DNA from: an uncultured Collinsella sp.
GTDB taxonomy: Bacteria > Actinomycetota > Coriobacteriia > Coriobacteriales > Coriobacteriaceae
Reading direction: 5' to 3'
Assembly (NCBI GenBank): GCA_900544095.1
Contig: UQTV01000005.1
Span: 62,001 to 126,000 of the forward strand
Length of the DNA stretch: 64,000 nt
Numbering within the stretch: position 1 is the stretch's first letter; each line of letters opens with the position of its first letter. Made by a program: the position numbers and the translations under genes. The notes below the pieces were generated by a model. That model was not told the origin of the DNA. It did not search any database and saw only the letters and a program-made list of their open reading frames with translations. Positions 60,950-64,000 of the stretch are shown piece after piece.

Positions 60950-61969
60950 TTACAGGCCGAAGGACAGTACGTAGGCAAGAACAATCTGGATCGGAGTAGT
61001 GATCAGCTTACCAAACAGGAACGCAGGGTAACCGATCTCGATCGTCTCGGGCTTTGCCTCCATGAGGGTCATGCCAACGGGGGCAAAATCGGAACCAACC
61101 TGGCAATTGACAGCAAAGAAGCCGGGAAGGGCAAAGTTGGCAGGAATCGTGCCGTTGGCGATCTTGTTGCCAACGAGGACGGAAAGCACGGAGGCGATGA
61201 TTGCGCCCGGGCAGATCAACGGCGAGAGGAACGGAATCGAGCAGAACATGCCGATCGCCAGCATGCCGGGCAGCGAGCCCGCGAGAGGCGTAAGGACGCC
61301 AGCGAGAACATTTGCGAAGCCGGTATAGTTGATGATGCCGATCAGAACCGAGACGAACGCCATGAAGGGGATGATGTTGCGGATAACATCGTTCACGGTA
61401 TCGCGCGCAGCCTGGTAGATGACGCTGATAACGCGGCCGACACCGGTGCCGATCTTGGAGACAACGTCCATGAAGCCGTTAGACTCCTTGGATGCGAGCT
61501 CGGCACGTCCCTCAGCGATCTTGGCGTGGACGTTTTCCTTCGTCGTCTCCTCGTGTACCTTCTCGGCCTTTACCGGCTCAGCGGGAACATCGGCCGCATC
61601 GGCAAGGACGATGCAATCGGGATTGACGTCAGATGCAAAGAGATCCTCGGTGATGAACTGGGCCAGAGGACCAGATGGAGAACCGGGCTTGATGTTCAGC
61701 GTCTTAAGGCCCATCTTGGGATAGGTGCCGCAGCGAGCCACGCCAGCGCAGTCGATGACAACGGCGCATGCCTGATCGGTCTCGATCGGGTCCTTAAACT
61801 GGTCGTGCGCCTCGGCGCCGGTAAGCTCCGCAATGCGAAGGGCGACCGGGCTGATGCCACCCAGGGTCACGCTCAGAACATAAGGCTTCTCGGCCGTGGG
61901 GGTAATGATGAGGGGACCGCCCCAACCGTTGCCGCCGTGGGACGCCTTTACGCTTTTGAATTCACTCAT
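60950..61969 (-). CDS. srlE: PTS glucitol/sorbitol-type IIBC1 component
   Basis: A 339-residue protein. The N-terminal IIB domain has GGNGWGGPLIITP, the phosphocysteine motif DCAGVARCGTYPKMG and SGPLAQFITEDLF. After a charged linker, the IIC1 membrane part has IIPFMAFVSVLIGIINYTG and GSDFAPVGMTLMEAKPETI. It matches E. coli SrlE in order and length. It works with SrlA (IIC2) as the membrane translocator. Confidence 0.94.
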   Translation of the reverse strand: MSEFKSVKASHGGNGWGGPLIITPTAEKPYVLSVTLGGISPVALRIAELTGAEAHDQFKDPIETDQACAVVIDCAGVARCGTYPKMGLKTLNIKPGSPSGPLAQFITEDLFASDVNPDCIVLADAADVPAEPVKAEKVHEETTKENVHAKIAEGRAELASKESNGFMDVVSKIGTGVGRVISVIYQAARDTVNDVIRNIIPFMAFVSVLIGIINYTGFANVLAGVLTPLAGSLPGMLAIGMFCSIPFLSPLICPGAIIASVLSVLVGNKIANGTIPANFALPGFFAVNCQVGSDFAPVGMTLMEAKPETIEIGYPAFLFGKLITTPIQIVLAYVLSFGL

Positions 61970-61998
61970 GATTTAGACTCTCCTTTTGCGCTGAACTA

Positions 61999-62544
61999 CT
62001 AGGCGGCAAGCTTAGCTTCGTTGCGCTTCTTCATGATGAGGTACAGCTTCTCGGTGACAATGCCCTTGATCAGGCAGACGATTAGACCAACAATGAGGAA
62101 GCGGATAGCAAGCTCGGAGGAGTTCTTTCCCAGTGCCTCGTAGCCGGCCGAGATACCAAGCCAAACAAAGAGCTCGGAAGAGTTAGCGTGCGGGAAAAGA
62201 CCAACGATGGGGTGCATCATGGACACGACCGCATCGTAGAATGCGGGCTTGTAGTCCTCCTCGACAAACACACCAAAAGTGTATGCCATCGGATTGCAGA
62301 GGAAGAAAGTGCAAAGGAACGGGATGAGGGTATAGCGGAGAACTGCATACTTGGTGCACCTCTTCATGAACCCATAGACACGCTCCTCGCCGATCAGCTG
62401 GATGACTGCCTTGATCGTAAGGATCAGGCAGATCAGCATGGGGATCATGCCCGTAATAAACGAGGCAAACTGATCACCAGCCGCATTAAACAGGCCGGTA
62501 AAGTCCTCCGCAAGGAAGATAAGGAAATCGTTTACTGCTCCCAT
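61999..62544 (-). CDS. srlA: PTS glucitol/sorbitol-type IIC2 component
   Basis: A 181-residue membrane protein with the SrlA features FTGMIPMLICLILTIKAVI-like helices, the CTKYAVLRYTLIPFLCTFFL segment (family core, one residue over the helix) and HPIVGLFPHANSSELFVWLGI. The ATG at 62544 is chosen: AAGGAG lies 8 bp upstream, while the ATG two codons earlier is too close. It is the first gene of the operon srlA-srlE-gutM-srlB-TPI. Confidence 0.92.
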   Translation of the reverse strand: MGAVNDFLIFLAEDFTGLFNAAGDQFASFITGMIPMLICLILTIKAVIQLIGEERVYGFMKRCTKYAVLRYTLIPFLCTFFLCNPMAYTFGVFVEEDYKPAFYDAVVSMMHPIVGLFPHANSSELFVWLGISAGYEALGKNSSELAIRFLIVGLIVCLIKGIVTEKLYLIMKKRNEAKLAA

Positions 62545-62630
62545 TTTCATTCTCCTTAGTTAATGTTCGTTACTTCTATCGTTCTACCTGAGCGCCCCCT
62601 CCTCCTTTTCAATCGGCCATATACGCTCAT

Positions 62631-62649
62631 GGTTGTCTACGGTTGTCTA
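62631..62649 (-). promoter_or_regulatory. Tandem GGTTGTCTA repeat upstream of srlA
   Basis: GGTTGTCTA at 62631-62639 and 62641-62649, exactly 10 bp apart (one helix turn), about 90-105 bp before srlA in the 183-bp gap to the FGGY kinase. A likely operator for the linked GntR regulator or an activator site. Confidence 0.45.
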
Positions 62650-62727
62650 TATCTTACAAAGGGACCGCTCTTCGGGTTGCCTTCTCGCATTCCTTTCGGT
62701 GAACGGTAGATTTTACAAGACAAACGG

Positions 62728-64000
62728 CTACGCGCTATTTAGCTCATAGATAATTTGGAGTGCCTCAAATATACGCATATACCTGCTAAAACGCGCGTCG
62801 TAGAGCTCATGGGCCCTGTCGTTTTTTTCAATGGAATCGAGTTTTCTGCAGACCCCTGCGGCAACCGCCGTCAAGTCTTGGCCGCAAGAAGCCGAGAGAG
62901 CCAGCAGCGCCGCGCCCTGACCGGCGCCGGAGGATTCCATCCGCACCATATCGACCCCCAACACGTTGGAGAGCGTTTGCGCCCAAAAATCGTTCTTGGC
63001 CCCTCCTCCAACGAGCCTGATGCTGCGCCACTCTTCCGAATGGTCCACGGACTCCTTGAGCTCCCTTAAGGCATACGCCGTGCCCTCCATCAGAGCCCTT
63101 TCGAGCTCGGAACGAGTCGTGTCAAGATCAAGCCCCAGAAAGGCACCGCGTACCGACGGGCAACCGTGCAGGACTTTTTCTCCCGATAGATGGGGGTAGA
63201 ACATGAGATCCCTCATGTCGTAGAAGGGGTCCTCGACGGCCTTGTCCTCCAAATCGTAGGACTCACTGCTTAGAATCTGCCCGTACCACCATTCCTTGGC
63301 ACCGCCGCACGATCTGATACTCAGCTGAATTTGGGTCTTAAGGGTATTTCCCCACTTGAACAACACGGGCTTGCCAACAGCCGGAAGGTCAACTCCCTCA
63401 GATGAATACATCAGCACGCCGCTTGTTCCAAGTGAGATGGTGGGGACGCCCTCCAAAAGGCATCCCGTGCAGATCGCTGCCGCGGGATTGTCGCCCGTTC
63501 CCCTCACGATCATGGCACCTGCGGGAATTCCCGTCTCGCTTGAAGCTCTCTCAACCACGGTCCCAATTACGGCATCAGAAGGCTCGACAACGGGAAGCAA
63601 CGACTCGGGGATTCCAAAATGCTCGCAGACCTCACCGATCCAAGCTTGCCTCTCGTTATCGTAGAGCCCTGTTGTCGAAGCCCCGCAATAGTCCGTACCA
63701 GCACGCCCGCCAAACTTGAGAGCAATCCAATCTGAAACCGAAAGAAACACTTCGCTCTTTGAAAGGCCCTCAGGATTATTCTTAGCTATCCATGCAAGGT
63801 TAATCGCCGGAACCCCAGTCGAAAGAAAGCTGGCGACCCTAGGATAGCCCGCAGACAGCGCCCACTGCTTCTCGGTAAAGACAGCGTCAATCGTGCGCTG
63901 GTCGTTCCACATTATGGCGGGACACGTTGGCACCCCGTCGGCATCGATCAAGACCGTCGTGTGCATCTGCCCGGTAGCGCCAACGCCTTTTATTAGAGAC
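62728..64000 (-). CDS. FGGY-family carbohydrate kinase (partial, N-terminus outside window)
   Basis: At least 423 residues of a sugar kinase. The frame continues past the ATG at 63966 to the window edge, with GVGATGQMHTTVLIDADG corresponding to the FGGY SGQMHG region, so the true start is outside. It has IMWNDQRT, IVRGTGDNPAAAICTG, ISLGTSGVLMYSSEG and the ATP-site GGGAKNDFWAQTLSNVLG. It phosphorylates a pentulose, hexulose or tetritol; xylulokinase is the closest general type. It lies upstream of the PTS operon, on the same strand, with its own downstream gap. Confidence 0.88.
   Translation of the reverse strand, partial: SLIKGVGATGQMHTTVLIDADGVPTCPAIMWNDQRTIDAVFTEKQWALSAGYPRVASFLSTGVPAINLAWIAKNNPEGLSKSEVFLSVSDWIALKFGGRAGTDYCGASTTGLYDNERQAWIGEVCEHFGIPESLLPVVEPSDAVIGTVVERASSETGIPAGAMIVRGTGDNPAAAICTGCLLEGVPTISLGTSGVLMYSSEGVDLPAVGKPVLFKWGNTLKTQIQLSIRSCGGAKEWWYGQILSSESYDLEDKAVEDPFYDMRDLMFYPHLSGEKVLHGCPSVRGAFLGLDLDTTRSELERALMEGTAYALRELKESVDHSEEWRSIRLVGGGAKNDFWAQTLSNVLGVDMVRMESSGAGQGAALLALSASCGQDLTAVAAGVCRKLDSIEKNDRAHELYDARFSRYMRIFEALQIIYELNSA

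Overview
The window is about 64 kb of high-GC DNA with dense genes and short intergenic gaps. The gene content is that of a gut actinobacterium of the Coriobacteriia, most likely Collinsella or a close relative. This placement is an inference from codon and GC style, LAxTG-type wall anchors, PTS and polyol genes, and the kind of intergenic hairpin repeats. No 16S or other marker gene is present to prove it.

Layout. 1-2.7 kb: an MFS permease (cut by the window edge), divergent from an RpiR regulator and a Cof-type HAD phosphatase, with palindromic operators between. 2.8-14.1 kb: a small membrane protein, an RlmKL-type rRNA methyltransferase, a KdpE/KdpD-like two-component pair next to a Kup potassium permease, a nitroreductase and an LTA-synthase-like membrane sulfatase. 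14.1-24.3 kb: a six-gene minus-strand surface operon (SipW-type signal peptidase, three SipW-type secreted proteins, an 1820-residue adhesin and an LAxTG-type anchored protein). Both ends of it carry tandem hairpin arrays with an exact 62-bp period. 24.5-31.1 kb: flavodoxin, a heterodimeric ABC exporter, a coiled-coil wall protein, SRP RNA and a cluster of long hairpins. 31.1-37.8 kb: a TadA-glycerate kinase fusion, tRNA-Ser(TGA), TetR, LemA, IlvE, DedA and serine acetyltransferase. 37.9-47.5 kb: a second heterodimeric ABC exporter under a MarR regulator, a nitroreductase, a degenerate NtrC-like regulator, and a YeiH exporter divergent from a GntR/FCD regulator. 47.6-58.3 kb: GlmS, LacI, a DUF4143 ATPase, two paralogous HAD phosphatases, LarE, an AlbA_2/HTH protein with an array of ten operator-like sites, and a secreted nuclease. 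58.6-64 kb: a HutC-type GntR regulator and a glucitol-type PTS operon with a TPI-like isomerase and an FGGY kinase (cut by the window edge).

The most notable points are: the SipW surface locus flanked by 62-bp-period direct arrays; the AlbA_2 gene preceded by nine exact copies of one 9-mer in under 200 bp; the TadA-GlxK fusion; an RlmL domain that has lost its catalytic motifs; and many intergenic long-hairpin families, two of which keep base pairing while the arm sequence changes. Start codons were chosen by ribosome-binding-site spacing and family N-termini, and several differ from the longest open frame.
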